Assembly: GCA_937952085.1 (NCBI GenBank)
Contig: CALFYQ010000262.1
Location: forward strand, 1 to 19,151
Length of the DNA stretch: 19,151 nt
Reading direction: 5' to 3'
Source of the DNA: an uncultured Paracoccaceae bacterium
GTDB taxonomy: Bacteria > Pseudomonadota > Alphaproteobacteria > Rhodobacterales > Rhodobacteraceae
Part shown: piece after piece, positions 1-7,130 of the stretch
How the letters are laid out: the number at the start of each line of letters is the position of its first letter
How positions within the stretch are numbered: the first letter of the stretch is position 1
Translations under genes and position numbers: made by a program
Notes under the pieces: generated by a model
Databases searched by the model: none
What the model was told of the DNA's origin: nothing
Seen by the model: the letters and a program-made list of their open reading frames with translations, nothing else

Positions 1-443
1 CCGGCGTAATTGTGGGTGAGCGCGAACAGGGCGTCCGATTTCGCCGCCAGCGCGGCGAGGCGGCGAGCCTCCGGCAGCGTGGCGGTCAGCGGCTTGTCGC
101 AGATGACATGGATGCCGCGCTTCAGGAACGGTATGGCGGCCGGCAGGTGCATGTGGTTCGGGGTGACGATGGCGACCGCCTCGATCCCGTCCTTCAGCCG
201 CGCCTCCCGCCGGGCCATGGCCTCGAAATCGCCATAGACCCGGTCCGGCGCGAGCCCGAGATCGGCCCCCGAGGCGCGGGACTTTTCCGGCGTCGAGGAA
301 AAGCAGCCCGCCACCAACTCGAACTCGTCGTCGATCCGCGCCGCGATGCGGTGAACGCCGCCGATGAAGGCGTCCCGCCCGCCGCCGACCATGCCGAGCC
401 GGATGCGGCGGCCGGCGATCCCCGCCTTGCCCTCGATCGCCAT
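1..443 (-). CDS. Gfo/Idh/MocA-family NAD(P)-dependent oxidoreductase, N-terminal part (cut by window edge)
   Basis: This is the N-terminal 147 codons of a dehydrogenase; the C-terminal substrate domain lies outside the window. The Rossmann nucleotide-binding loop is visible as GMVGGGRDAFIG at residues 17-28. The family's conserved CDKPLT segment is at about 115-120, where the Lys-Pro pair is the usual cofactor/substrate-contacting motif, and NHMH follows a beta strand at about 96-99. The ATG at 443 is one base past the TGA of the upstream isomerase gene (TGAGATG), so the two are almost certainly co-transcribed and coupled. Family members oxidise or reduce sugar or inositol hydroxyl groups. 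The paired TIM-barrel isomerase and LacI regulator point to catabolism of a sugar, polyol or inositol, but the substrate cannot be read from this fragment. Family assignment is firm; the specific reaction is unknown. Confidence 0.9.
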   Translation of the reverse strand, partial: MAIEGKAGIAGRRIRLGMVGGGRDAFIGGVHRIAARIDDEFELVAGCFSSTPEKSRASGADLGLAPDRVYGDFEAMARREARLKDGIEAVAIVTPNHMHLPAAIPFLKRGIHVICDKPLTATLPEARRLAALAAKSDALFALTHNYA

Positions 444-444
444 C

Positions 445-1503
445 TCAGCCCCCGATCCCGAGCATCCGGCGGTTCGCCGCCTCGTCCGTCCCCGCTCCGG
501 CGAAATCGTCGAAGGCCCGCTCGGTGACGCGGATGATGTGGTCGCGGACGAAGGCCGCGCCCTCCCGCGCTCCGTCCTCCGGGTGCTTCAGCGCGCATTC
601 CCACTCGACCACGGCCCATCCATCGAAGCCGTATTGCGTGAGCTTCGAGAAGACCCCGCCGAAATCGACGTGCCCGTCGCCCGGCGAGCGGAACCGCCCC
701 GCCCGGTTCGCCCAGGACTGGAAGCCGCCATAGACGCCCTGCCGCCCGGTCGGGTTCAGCTCCGCATCCTTGACGTGGAACATGCGGATCCGCTCGTGGT
801 AAATGTCAATGTTGTCGAGATAATCCAGCGCCTGAAGCACATAGTGCGAAGGATCGTAGAGCATGTTGGCGCGGGCGTGGCCGCCGACCCGCTCGAGGAA
901 CATCTCGAAGGTGACGCCGTCATGCAGATCCTCGCCTGGATGGATCTCGTAGCAGAGGTCCACCCCGTTCTCCTCCGCGAGATCGAGGAGCGGGCGCCAG
1001 CGGCGCGCAAGCTCGTCGAACGCGGTCTCGACGAGGCCGGCCGGCCGCTGCGGCCATGGGTAGAGATAGGGCCAGGCCAGCGCGCCGGAGAAGGTGGCGT
1101 GCGCCGAGAGGCCGAGATTGCGGCTCGCGCGGATCGCTTTTTCCACCTTCCCCACCGCCCATGCCTGCCGCGCCATGGGGTTCCCCCGCACCTCGGGCGC
1201 CGCGAAGCCGTCGAAGGCCTCGTCATAGGCCGGGTGTACGGCGACAAGTTGCCCCTGGAGATGCGTCGAAAGCTCGGTGACGACGACGCCGGCCTCCGCC
1301 GCCACGCCCTTGAACTCGTCGCACCAGTCTTTCGACTCCGCCGCGCGGTCGAGATCGAAAAGCCGCTCGTCCCAGCTCGGAACCTGCACGCCGACATAGC
1401 CGCATTCGGCCGCCCATTTCGTGATCGAGCGCCAGGAATTGAACGGCGCGTCGTCGCCCGCGAATTGCGCCAGGAAGAGCGCGGGGCCCTTGATCGTCTT
1501 CAT
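445..1503 (-). CDS. sugar phosphate isomerase/epimerase, AP endonuclease family 2 TIM barrel
   Basis: The 352-residue protein has the xylose-isomerase-like TIM-barrel fold (COG1082 type). Candidate metal ligands are in the expected order: Glu186 in CYEIHPGE, Asp217 and His220 in YDPSH, His243 in FHVKD, and Glu300 or Glu302 in VVEWE. There is no signal peptide, so it is cytoplasmic. The ATG at 1503 has a good ribosome-binding site (GGGAGG, seven bases upstream). It lies 36 bases downstream of the LacI gene and runs directly into the Gfo/Idh/MocA dehydrogenase. Isomerase-dehydrogenase pairs of this kind are known from inositol and 3-keto-sugar pathways; that is family knowledge and does not prove the substrate here. 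The protein is longer than the roughly 280 residues usual for small family members because of an insert around residues 85-160. Confidence 0.9.
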   Translation of the reverse strand: MKTIKGPALFLAQFAGDDAPFNSWRSITKWAAECGYVGVQVPSWDERLFDLDRAAESKDWCDEFKGVAAEAGVVVTELSTHLQGQLVAVHPAYDEAFDGFAAPEVRGNPMARQAWAVGKVEKAIRASRNLGLSAHATFSGALAWPYLYPWPQRPAGLVETAFDELARRWRPLLDLAEENGVDLCYEIHPGEDLHDGVTFEMFLERVGGHARANMLYDPSHYVLQALDYLDNIDIYHERIRMFHVKDAELNPTGRQGVYGGFQSWANRAGRFRSPGDGHVDFGGVFSKLTQYGFDGWAVVEWECALKHPEDGAREGAAFVRDHIIRVTERAFDDFAGAGTDEAANRRMLGIGG

Positions 1504-1539
1504 CCTATCCTCCCTTCGGGCCCGGCCGTCTTGCGCGGC

Positions 1540-2568
1540 TCAGGGCAGGTTCTCGCGTATCACGATGTCGATGCGGATGCGCTCCTGCGCCTCGAAGATC
1601 GGCGCGCCGTCGGTCCGCGCGCGGAGGACGCGGAGCGCGCTGCGCACGAGATGGCCGACATTCTGCGCGATCACCGCGTCGAATTCGCCGCCGATCAGGC
1701 CGCTCCTCGTCGAGGGCGTCAGTTCATGGGCGATGACGACGAGGCCTTCGGGTCGCCCCGCATCCCGCAATGTCTCGAGAAGCGGTGTGTTACCCCGGCC
1801 CATCGAATAGAGGCCGACGAGATCGCGCGTCTTCGCCAGCACCTCCCGCACCAGCGCGGCAAGGCGCTGCGCGTCGTCATAGAATTCCAGCGTCGGCGCG
1901 GCTTCGAGTTGCGGGAAACGGGCCGCCAGCACCTCGTCGAAACCGAGCCGGCGCTCCACGCTGTCCCGCGCCTGGAGCGAATTGGTGAGGGCGAAGACGC
2001 GGCCCGGCCGCGCGCCGATGAAGCGGCCCATCAGCACCCCGGCGGTGCGCCCCGCCTCGATGTTGTCGATGCCGACGAACCGGTCCCGCTGCGAGTTCGG
2101 CAGGTCGGAGACAAAGGCGACGACGGCAAGCCCCTCGGCCTTCAGCCGCGCCACCGCGTCGCGAAGCTGCGGCGTCTCGGGGGCGAGGATGGCGACGCCG
2201 TCCACCTGCTCGGGGTTGAGCGCGTTGAGCGCGCGCGCCACCGCGTGCGGGTCCTGCGCCGGGATCGAGATGGCCCGGGTGGTGATGCGTTCCGCCGCCT
2301 GCGCCTTCGAGGCTTCGGCGAGCGCGGCCCGCATCGCGTCGGCGAACTGGCTCGGCCCGGAGGGCAGCGCGAAGACGAAGCGATAGACCTTCTTCCGCGC
2401 AAGATTGGCCGCATAGGCGTCCCGGACGTAGCCGAGCCGGTCGATCGCGGCGCGAACGCGCGCGGCGGTCTTCTCCCGCACGCCCGGACGCTCGTTCAGC
2501 ACACGGTCCACCGTCGCCAGGCTGACGCCGGCGAGTTCCGCAATGTCATGGACCGTCGGCTTCGCCAT
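1540..2568 (-). CDS. LacI-family transcriptional regulator of the adjacent sugar genes
   Basis: The protein has an N-terminal LacI helix-turn-helix (VHDIAELAGVSLATVDRVLN, about residues 6-25 from the chosen start), a linker ending in AANLARKK, and a periplasmic-binding-protein-like sensor domain to the end (342 residues). I place the start at the ATG at 2568 because GGGGGAGG sits just before it and MAKPTVHDIA is where the family begins. The longer frame from 2601 would add 11 unconserved residues and would start upstream of the transcription start expected from the TTGACG box. The usual TVSRVLN of the recognition helix is TVDRVLN here, a Ser-to-Asp change that should alter DNA specificity. 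It is the first gene of the isomerase and dehydrogenase cluster, so local control is likely. The effector is unknown. Confidence 0.93.
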   Translation of the reverse strand: MAKPTVHDIAELAGVSLATVDRVLNERPGVREKTAARVRAAIDRLGYVRDAYAANLARKKVYRFVFALPSGPSQFADAMRAALAEASKAQAAERITTRAISIPAQDPHAVARALNALNPEQVDGVAILAPETPQLRDAVARLKAEGLAVVAFVSDLPNSQRDRFVGIDNIEAGRTAGVLMGRFIGARPGRVFALTNSLQARDSVERRLGFDEVLAARFPQLEAAPTLEFYDDAQRLAALVREVLAKTRDLVGLYSMGRGNTPLLETLRDAGRPEGLVVIAHELTPSTRSGLIGGEFDAVIAQNVGHLVRSALRVLRARTDGAPIFEAQERIRIDIVIRENLP

Positions 2569-2589
2569 CCGCCTCCCCCGCGCGGCGGA

Positions 2590-2618
2590 AAATTCGCTCA
2601 TGCGCTGAGGTACGTCAA
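2590..2618 (-). promoter_or_regulatory. candidate promoter and palindromic operator before the LacI gene
   Basis: On the minus strand a TTGACG box (2618-2613) is followed after 17 bases by GAATTT (2595-2590), a good -35 with a weak -10. Overlapping the -35 is a near-perfect 12-base palindrome, TGAGGTACGTCA on the plus strand (2606-2617), mismatched only at one symmetric position pair. Its place over the promoter of a regulator gene fits autorepression. This rests on sequence alone. Confidence 0.4.
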
Positions 2619-2640
2619 TCAGGAAGGCGGCGCATTCCGG

Positions 2641-3027
2641 TCAGGTCAGATCGGCGGTGTGCGCCCGGAGGTGATCGAGACGGACGATCTCCAGCGCCCG
2701 GCGGTGCGTCGCGGCGAGGCGCACCTTCGGCGCCTTGCCGGCCCGGCGCGCCTCTTCCCAGCGCGCGGCGCAGAGACACCACTGGTCCCCCGGCTTGAGG
2801 CCGGGAAAGCCGAATTCCGGACGCGGCGTCGATAGATCGTTCCCCGCCGCCTTCGAGAAGGCGAGGAACTCCGCCGTCATCACGGCGCAGACCGTGTGCG
2901 AGCCGCGATCCTCCGCCGAGGTGTCGCAGCAGCCGTTCCGGAAGAATCCGGTGCGCGGCTCGAGCGAACAAGGAGCGAGTTCGTCCCCAAGAACGTTGAC
3001 CGAAGCGTCTATCTCGATGTCCCGCAT
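2641..3027 (-). CDS. DUF2237 family protein
   Basis: This is a small soluble protein of 128 residues matching the DUF2237 family in length and motifs: LAPCS near residue 18, GFFRNGCC at 27-34, GSHTVCAVM at 42-50, LSTPRPEFGFPGLKPGD at 65-81 and WCLCAARW at 83-90. Six cysteines (20, 33, 34, 47, 84, 86) lie in these conserved blocks, which suggests metal binding or redox chemistry; that is inference, as the function of the family is unknown to me. The start at 3027 has GAGG seven bases upstream, and the frame upstream of it carries no family similarity. It lies 72 bases upstream of the LacI gene on the same strand and diverges from the SYLF gene. A role in the sugar cluster is not indicated. Confidence 0.92.
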   Translation of the reverse strand: MRDIEIDASVNVLGDELAPCSLEPRTGFFRNGCCDTSAEDRGSHTVCAVMTAEFLAFSKAAGNDLSTPRPEFGFPGLKPGDQWCLCAARWEEARRAGKAPKVRLAATHRRALEIVRLDHLRAHTADLT

Positions 3028-3046
3028 CCCGGCCTCGCTGGAATCG

Positions 3047-3077
3047 CCTGAGCCCGACGATATAGTCCCTGAGCCCG
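3047..3077. repeat. two 10-base direct repeats in a divergent promoter region
   Basis: The sequence CCTGAGCCCG occurs at 3047-3056 and again at 3068-3077, 21 bases apart start to start, which is two turns of the helix. The pair brackets the TATAGT box at 3061-3066, within the 84-base gap between the divergent DUF2237 and SYLF genes. Such spacing suits side-by-side protein binding, but it could be chance in GC-rich DNA. Confidence 0.45.
3061..3066 (+). promoter_or_regulatory. candidate -10 box for the SYLF gene
   Basis: TATAGT matches the sigma-70 -10 consensus at five of six positions and lies 45 bases before the ATG. The matching -35 position (3038-3043, CTGGAA) is poor, so the promoter would be activator-dependent or have a relaxed -35. 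Confidence 0.35.
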
Positions 3078-3111
3078 TCCTGCATCGGGCAAGAACGACA
3101 AGGAGCCGGCC

Positions 3112-3666
3112 ATGACCCGCCCCGCCCTCTCCCGCCGCGCGCTGATCGGCGCGGGCCTCGCCGCAACCCTGCCGCTTTCCGCGGCGCTCGCCGACAGCGC
3201 GGCCGAGATCGACGCCGACATCGACCGGGCGCTCAGCCAACTCTACGCCACCGTCCCGGGCTCGGAGGAACTGGCCGAGCGGGCGCAGGGCGTTCTGGTG
3301 ATGCCTTCCGTCATCAAGGGCGGCCTCATCATCGGCGGCTCCTACGGAGAGGGCGCGCTGCGGATCAATGGCCGCACGACGGACTATTACAGCGTCGCCG
3401 CCGCTTCGGTCGGCTACCAGATCGGCGTGCAGGAAACGGCCCACGCGCTCTTCTTCATGACGCAGCCGGCGCTGGAGAAATTTCGCCGCTCGAAGGGCTG
3501 GGAATTGGGGGCCGACGCGGAGTTCACGGTGCCGGGCGACGGCATCTCGCTCAACGTCGATTCCACCTCGGCCGGCAAGCCGGTGATCGCCATCGTCTTC
3601 GCGCAGGACGGGCTTCTGGCGGGCGCGAGCCTCGAAGGCGCGAAATACACCCGGATCCGGCGCTGA
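3112..3666 (+). CDS. exported SYLF-domain (YSC84-like) lipid-binding protein
   Basis: The 184-residue protein begins with a signal sequence: SRRALIGAGLAATLP at residues 7-21, a hydrophobic core, and a likely cleavage after ALA at 25-27. The twin arginine followed by hydrophobic residues makes Tat export possible, although Sec export is not excluded. The mature part matches the SYLF/DUF500 domain: an N-terminal helix with AERAQGVLVMPSV at about 58-70, the glycine-rich GGLIIGGSYGEGAL, the SVGYQIG strand, and the C-terminal AFAQ-like plus KYTRI segments. SYLF domains bind phospholipid or phosphoinositide headgroups in eukaryotes; bacterial members are periplasmic and poorly understood. The ATG has AGGAG six bases upstream. 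The gene is monocistronic, between a divergent DUF2237 gene and a convergent dehydrogenase. Confidence 0.93.
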   Translation: MTRPALSRRALIGAGLAATLPLSAALADSAAEIDADIDRALSQLYATVPGSEELAERAQGVLVMPSVIKGGLIIGGSYGEGALRINGRTTDYYSVAAASVGYQIGVQETAHALFFMTQPALEKFRRSKGWELGADAEFTVPGDGISLNVDSTSAGKPVIAIVFAQDGLLAGASLEGAKYTRIRR

Positions 3667-3670
3667 ATAC

Positions 3671-3695
3671 GCCCGGCCCCAAGCGGGGGCCGGGC
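3671..3695. terminator. bidirectional hairpin between convergent genes
   Basis: A perfect 10-base-pair GC stem (GCCCGGCCCC at 3671-3680, complement at 3686-3695) with a five-base loop fills the 37-base gap between the convergent SYLF and dehydrogenase genes. No U-run follows on either strand, so it is a strong stem of the kind seen at gene ends in GC-rich genomes rather than a classical intrinsic terminator. Confidence 0.65.
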
Positions 3696-3703
3696 CACTG
3701 CGC

Positions 3704-4570
3704 TCAGCGCGTCAGTCGGCGGAGCAGCGAGGACGTGTCCCACCGCCCGCCGCCCATACGCTGCACGTCGCCGTAAAACTGGTCGACCAGCGCGGTGACG
3801 GGCAGCGCGGCGCCGTTCCGCTTGGCCTCGTCGAGGCAGATGCCGAGGTCCTTCCGCATCCAGTCCACCGCGAATCCGAACTCGAATTTGTCCTCGGCCA
3901 TCGTGTTGGCGCGGTTCTCCATCTGCCAGGAGCCGGCGGCGCCCTTCGAGATGGTGTCGATCAGGTCGGGCACCGGCAGGCCGGACTTCATCGCGAAGTT
4001 CACCGCCTCGGAGAGGCCCTGGACGAGGCCGGCGATGGCGATCTGGTTGCACATCTTTGCGAGCTGCCCGGCGCCGGACGGGCCGAGCAGCTTCCGCGCG
4101 CGGGCGTAGCTGTCCATCACCGGCGCGGCGCGGTCGAAGTCCTTCGGCTCGCCGCCGCACATGATCGTGAGAACGCCGTTCTCCGCCCCGGCCTGGCCGC
4201 CCGAGACCGGCGCGTCGACAAAGCCGAAGCCGAGCCCCTTGGCGACGGCGGCGAGCTCCCGCGCCACTTCGGCGGAGGCGGTGGTGTGGTCGACGAAGAG
4301 CGCGCCCTTCGACATCGCGCCGAAGGCGCCGTCCTCGCCGATGGTGACGGAGCGGAGGTCGTCGTCATTGCCGACGCAGGCGAAGACGATGTCCTGCCCT
4401 TCCGCCGCCTCGGCCGGCGTCTTGGCCGCCTTGCCGCCGTGCTTCGCCACCCAGGTCTCCGCCTTCGCGAAGGTGCGGTTGTAGACCGTCACCTCATGGC
4501 CCTTCGCCTTGAGATGGCCGGCCATCGGGAAGCCCATCACCCCAAGACCTAGAAACGCGCATGCCGCCAT
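3704..4570 (-). CDS. beta-hydroxyacid dehydrogenase (3-hydroxyisobutyrate / tartronate-semialdehyde reductase family)
   Basis: The 288-residue enzyme has the full family signature: an N-terminal NAD(P) loop GLGVMG at residues 8-13, the substrate loop DAPVSGG at 119-125, the catalytic Lys172 in KMCNQ with Asn175, and a conserved KDLG at 240-243. The residue after the second Rossmann strand is Asn31-Arg32 (YNRT), which favours NADP over NAD; this is an inference from family rules. Substrates in this family include 3-hydroxyisobutyrate, tartronate semialdehyde and succinic semialdehyde, and the sequence does not decide among them. It starts at 4570 with GGAGAG upstream. It is divergent from the acylase gene, separated by 73 bases, and stands alone, with no valine-degradation or glyoxylate genes beside it. 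Confidence 0.93.
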   Translation of the reverse strand: MAACAFLGLGVMGFPMAGHLKAKGHEVTVYNRTFAKAETWVAKHGGKAAKTPAEAAEGQDIVFACVGNDDDLRSVTIGEDGAFGAMSKGALFVDHTTASAEVARELAAVAKGLGFGFVDAPVSGGQAGAENGVLTIMCGGEPKDFDRAAPVMDSYARARKLLGPSGAGQLAKMCNQIAIAGLVQGLSEAVNFAMKSGLPVPDLIDTISKGAAGSWQMENRANTMAEDKFEFGFAVDWMRKDLGICLDEAKRNGAALPVTALVDQFYGDVQRMGGGRWDTSSLLRRLTR

Positions 4571-4593
4571 GTTTCTTCTCTCCCATCCCGTCG

Positions 4594-4610
4594 CTAAGGT
4601 GGCGCACCTT
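4594..4610. promoter_or_regulatory. inverted repeat and -10-like box in the dehydrogenase/acylase divergent region
   Basis: A perfect inverted repeat AAGGTG-gcg-CACCTT (4596-4610) overlaps a CTAAGG element (4594-4599) that resembles boxes before enolase and pepA in this window. It sits 33 bases before the acylase ATG, in the only region available for promoters of both divergent genes. It could be an operator or a short 5' hairpin. Confidence 0.35.
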
Positions 4611-4643
4611 CGGCGCCGCCTCGCGCCGGGTCAAGGGGAGGCG

Positions 4644-7130
4644 ATGCGGCTCGTATTTCGCGTTCTGCTCTGGTTGGCGGGCGGCCTCATGGCCCTCGGC
4701 GTCGTCGCGGCGGCGCTGCTCGGCTGGCTGCTCGGGCGCTCGGAGGCCGACTATTCGATGAAGCTGGCGCTCCCCGGCCTCGATGGCGAGGTGGAGATCG
4801 TGCGGGACGCCTGGGCGGTGCCCCACATCCTCGCGACATCGGAGCATGACGCGCTTTTCGCCCTCGGCATTGTCCACGCGCAGGAGCGGCTCTGGCAGAT
4901 GGAGCTCTCGCGCCGCGGCGCGCAGGGGCGGCTCGCCGAGCTCTTCGGCGCCGCCGCCCTGCCGCTCGACCGGCGCCTTCGCGCCCTCGGCCTCGCCGCA
5001 GTCGCGCGGGCCTCGCTGCCGCATCTCTCGGAAAGGACCCGCGCCCGGCTCGACGCCTATTCGGACGGCGTCAACGCCTGGGTGCGCACCGTCAACGACG
5101 AGGCGCTCGGCCGCGGCGCGCCGGAATTCTTCCTCTTCGACGCCGAGATCGCGCCCTGGACGCCGGAAGACAGCCTCTCGATCCTCAAGGTGATGGCGCT
5201 CCGGCTCACCGGCGCGGCCGAGCAGGAGGCGCGGCGCGCGCGCCTTCTCTCCGTCCTGCCGCCGGAGCGGGTCGAGGATCTCTTCCCGCTCAGCCCCGAC
5301 CCCGGCATCATCGCGCTCCCCGCCTTCGCCGAGGCCTATCCCGGCCTCTCCCTCCCGCCGCGGGAGCGGAAGGCCGAGGCGCCGGCCGATATCGGCTGGC
5401 TCGAAGCCTATTTCTTTCCGGGGCCGGATCATTCCGGCGCCTCGAACGCCTGGGCGGCCGACGGCAAAAGGAGCGCCACCGGCGCGCCGCTTCTCGCCAA
5501 CGACCCGCATCTCTGGCTCTCGGCGCCCTCGGTCTGGATGCTCGCCCATATCGAATGGCCGGGCGGCGCGGTGATCGGCGGCACGATGGCTGGCTTCCCC
5601 GCCATGCTGGTCGGCCGCAACCGGGATGTCGCCTGGGGCCTCACCACGGTCGGGATGGACGACCAGGACGTCTATATCGAGAAGGTGAACCCCGCGAACG
5701 CCGGCGAATACCTGACGCCGACGGGCTGGGAGCCCTTCGTCGAGCGGACCGAGAGCATCCGCATCGCCGGCGGCGCGGAGGAGATCGTGCGCCTCCGCTG
5801 GACCCGGCACGGCCCGGTCGCGCCGCCCGATCTCTACAATCTCGGCGCTGCGACGCCGCCCGGCCATGTCGCCGCCATCGCCTGGACGGCGCTGAACCCC
5901 GAAGACCGCGGCGCCGACGCGCTCTTCGAGCTGATGGCGGCGCGCACCGTGGAGGAGGCGGAGGCCGCCGCCGCGCTCGTCCTCGCCCCGGCGCAGAACG
6001 TGACGCTGGCGGACCGCAACGGCGTCGGCATGGTGGTGAGCGGCCGCGCGCCCGTCCGGCGGACGGACAGCCGCAGCCAGGGCCGCCTTCCCTCCCTTGG
6101 CTGGGTGCCGGAAAACGACTGGGTGGGCCTCGCCGATCCGGCGGAGAACCCGCGCGCGATCCGCCCCGGCTCCGGCGTCGTCGCCAACGCCAACAACCGG
6201 ATCACCGACGCGCCCTTCCCCCGCCACATCTCCTTCGACTGGGAGACGCCCTACCGGATGCGGCGGATCGAGCAGAAGCTCTCGGCGCGGGAATTCCACT
6301 CGATGGAGAGCTTCAAGGAATTGCAGGCCGACGCGGTCTCGGAGACGGCGCGCGCCGTCCTCCCCCTCGTCGCCTCCGATCTCTGGTGGACCCGCGACGA
6401 GGGCGCCGGAGACCCGCGAGGGGATCGGCGGGACGCCGCGCTGAAGCTCCTCGGCGCCTGGAACGGCGAGATGAGCGAGCACCGCGCGGAGCCGCTGATC
6501 TTCGCCGCCTGGATGCGCGCCCTGACGCGGCGGATCGCGGCGGACGAGCTTGGAGAGCTGTTCGCCGAGATCGAGGGGCCGCGCCCGCTCTTCATCGAAC
6601 GCGTGTTCTACGATGTCGGCGGCGCCGGCGCCTGGTGCGACATCGACAAGACGGCCCGGGTCGAGACCTGCCCGGAAATCGCCAAGCTGGCGCTCGACGA
6701 CGCGTTGGACGAGATCACCGAAAGATTCGGCGCCGACATGACCGCCTGGCGCTGGGGCGAGGCGCACCTGGCGCGCCATGTGGCGACGCCGCTCGGCCTC
6801 CAGTTCCCGTTCGACCTTTTCGTCAACATCGAGCAGGAAACCTCGGGCGGCGACGACACGGTGAACCGGGCGCAGACCCGCGGGCGGGGGCCCGAGCCCT
6901 ATCTCAACGTCCACGCCGCGGGCTATCGCGGCGTCTACGACTTCGCCGATCTCGACCGTTCGGTCTTCATCATCTCGACCGGCGAATCCGGGCACCTGAT
7001 GTCGCGGCACTACGACGATCTCTCGGAACTCTGGCGGATCGGCGACTACATCCCGATGTCGATGGCGGAAGTGGATTTCCGGGCCGGCGCGCTCGGCTCA
7101 ATGCGGCTGCGGCCGGAGGAGGCGGAATGA
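4644..7130 (+). CDS. penicillin acylase family Ntn-hydrolase (acyl-homoserine-lactone acylase-like), membrane-anchored
   Basis: The 828-residue precursor belongs to the penicillin/cephalosporin/AHL acylase family, which self-cleaves into alpha and beta chains and hydrolyses amides in the periplasm. The nucleophile is Ser267 in GASNAWA. Counting it as beta-Ser1, beta-His23 lies in NDPHLW, beta-Val70 in GLTTVG, and the oxyanion Asn is in VVANANN (residues 515-518, beta 249-252). His23 and Val70 match what I know of cephalosporin acylase and PvdQ; penicillin G acylase has Gln23. The N-terminus has one hydrophobic segment (about residues 4-27) without an obvious cleavage site, suggesting an anchor. 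I chose the ATG at 4644 because AAGGGGAGG immediately precedes it and the 45 codons upstream overlap the promoter region. The stop overlaps the DUF1499 start (ATGA), so the two are coupled. The substrate is not determined. Confidence 0.93.
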   Translation: MRLVFRVLLWLAGGLMALGVVAAALLGWLLGRSEADYSMKLALPGLDGEVEIVRDAWAVPHILATSEHDALFALGIVHAQERLWQMELSRRGAQGRLAELFGAAALPLDRRLRALGLAAVARASLPHLSERTRARLDAYSDGVNAWVRTVNDEALGRGAPEFFLFDAEIAPWTPEDSLSILKVMALRLTGAAEQEARRARLLSVLPPERVEDLFPLSPDPGIIALPAFAEAYPGLSLPPRERKAEAPADIGWLEAYFFPGPDHSGASNAWAADGKRSATGAPLLANDPHLWLSAPSVWMLAHIEWPGGAVIGGTMAGFPAMLVGRNRDVAWGLTTVGMDDQDVYIEKVNPANAGEYLTPTGWEPFVERTESIRIAGGAEEIVRLRWTRHGPVAPPDLYNLGAATPPGHVAAIAWTALNPEDRGADALFELMAARTVEEAEAAAALVLAPAQNVTLADRNGVGMVVSGRAPVRRTDSRSQGRLPSLGWVPENDWVGLADPAENPRAIRPGSGVVANANNRITDAPFPRHISFDWETPYRMRRIEQKLSAREFHSMESFKELQADAVSETARAVLPLVASDLWWTRDEGAGDPRGDRRDAALKLLGAWNGEMSEHRAEPLIFAAWMRALTRRIAADELGELFAEIEGPRPLFIERVFYDVGGAGAWCDIDKTARVETCPEIAKLALDDALDEITERFGADMTAWRWGEAHLARHVATPLGLQFPFDLFVNIEQETSGGDDTVNRAQTRGRGPEPYLNVHAAGYRGVYDFADLDRSVFIISTGESGHLMSRHYDDLSELWRIGDYIPMSMAEVDFRAGALGSMRLRPEEAE

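Noticed and set aside
1517..1524. CGGGCCCG palindrome between the LacI and isomerase genes
   Set aside because: It is only eight bases and expected often by chance at this GC content; nothing suggests a terminator or operator.
364..2835. An 823-codon plus-strand frame over the isomerase and LacI genes
   Set aside because: It is a compositional shadow: Arg/His/Pro-rich, with no recognisable domain, and antisense to well-supported genes.
3028..3444. N-terminal extension of the DUF2237 frame
   Set aside because: It is antisense to the SYLF gene, has no family similarity, and the ATG at 3027 has a proper ribosome-binding site.
4494..7010. An 838-codon minus-strand frame antisense to the acylase
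   Set aside because: This is another shadow of the GC bias; the plus strand encodes a complete acylase with active-site residues in correct spacing.
5555..7126. In-frame upstream extension of the DUF1499 gene through the acylase gene
   Set aside because: The extension is Arg-rich frame-shifted acylase sequence; the true start is the ATG at 7127 that begins a membrane segment and overlaps the acylase stop.
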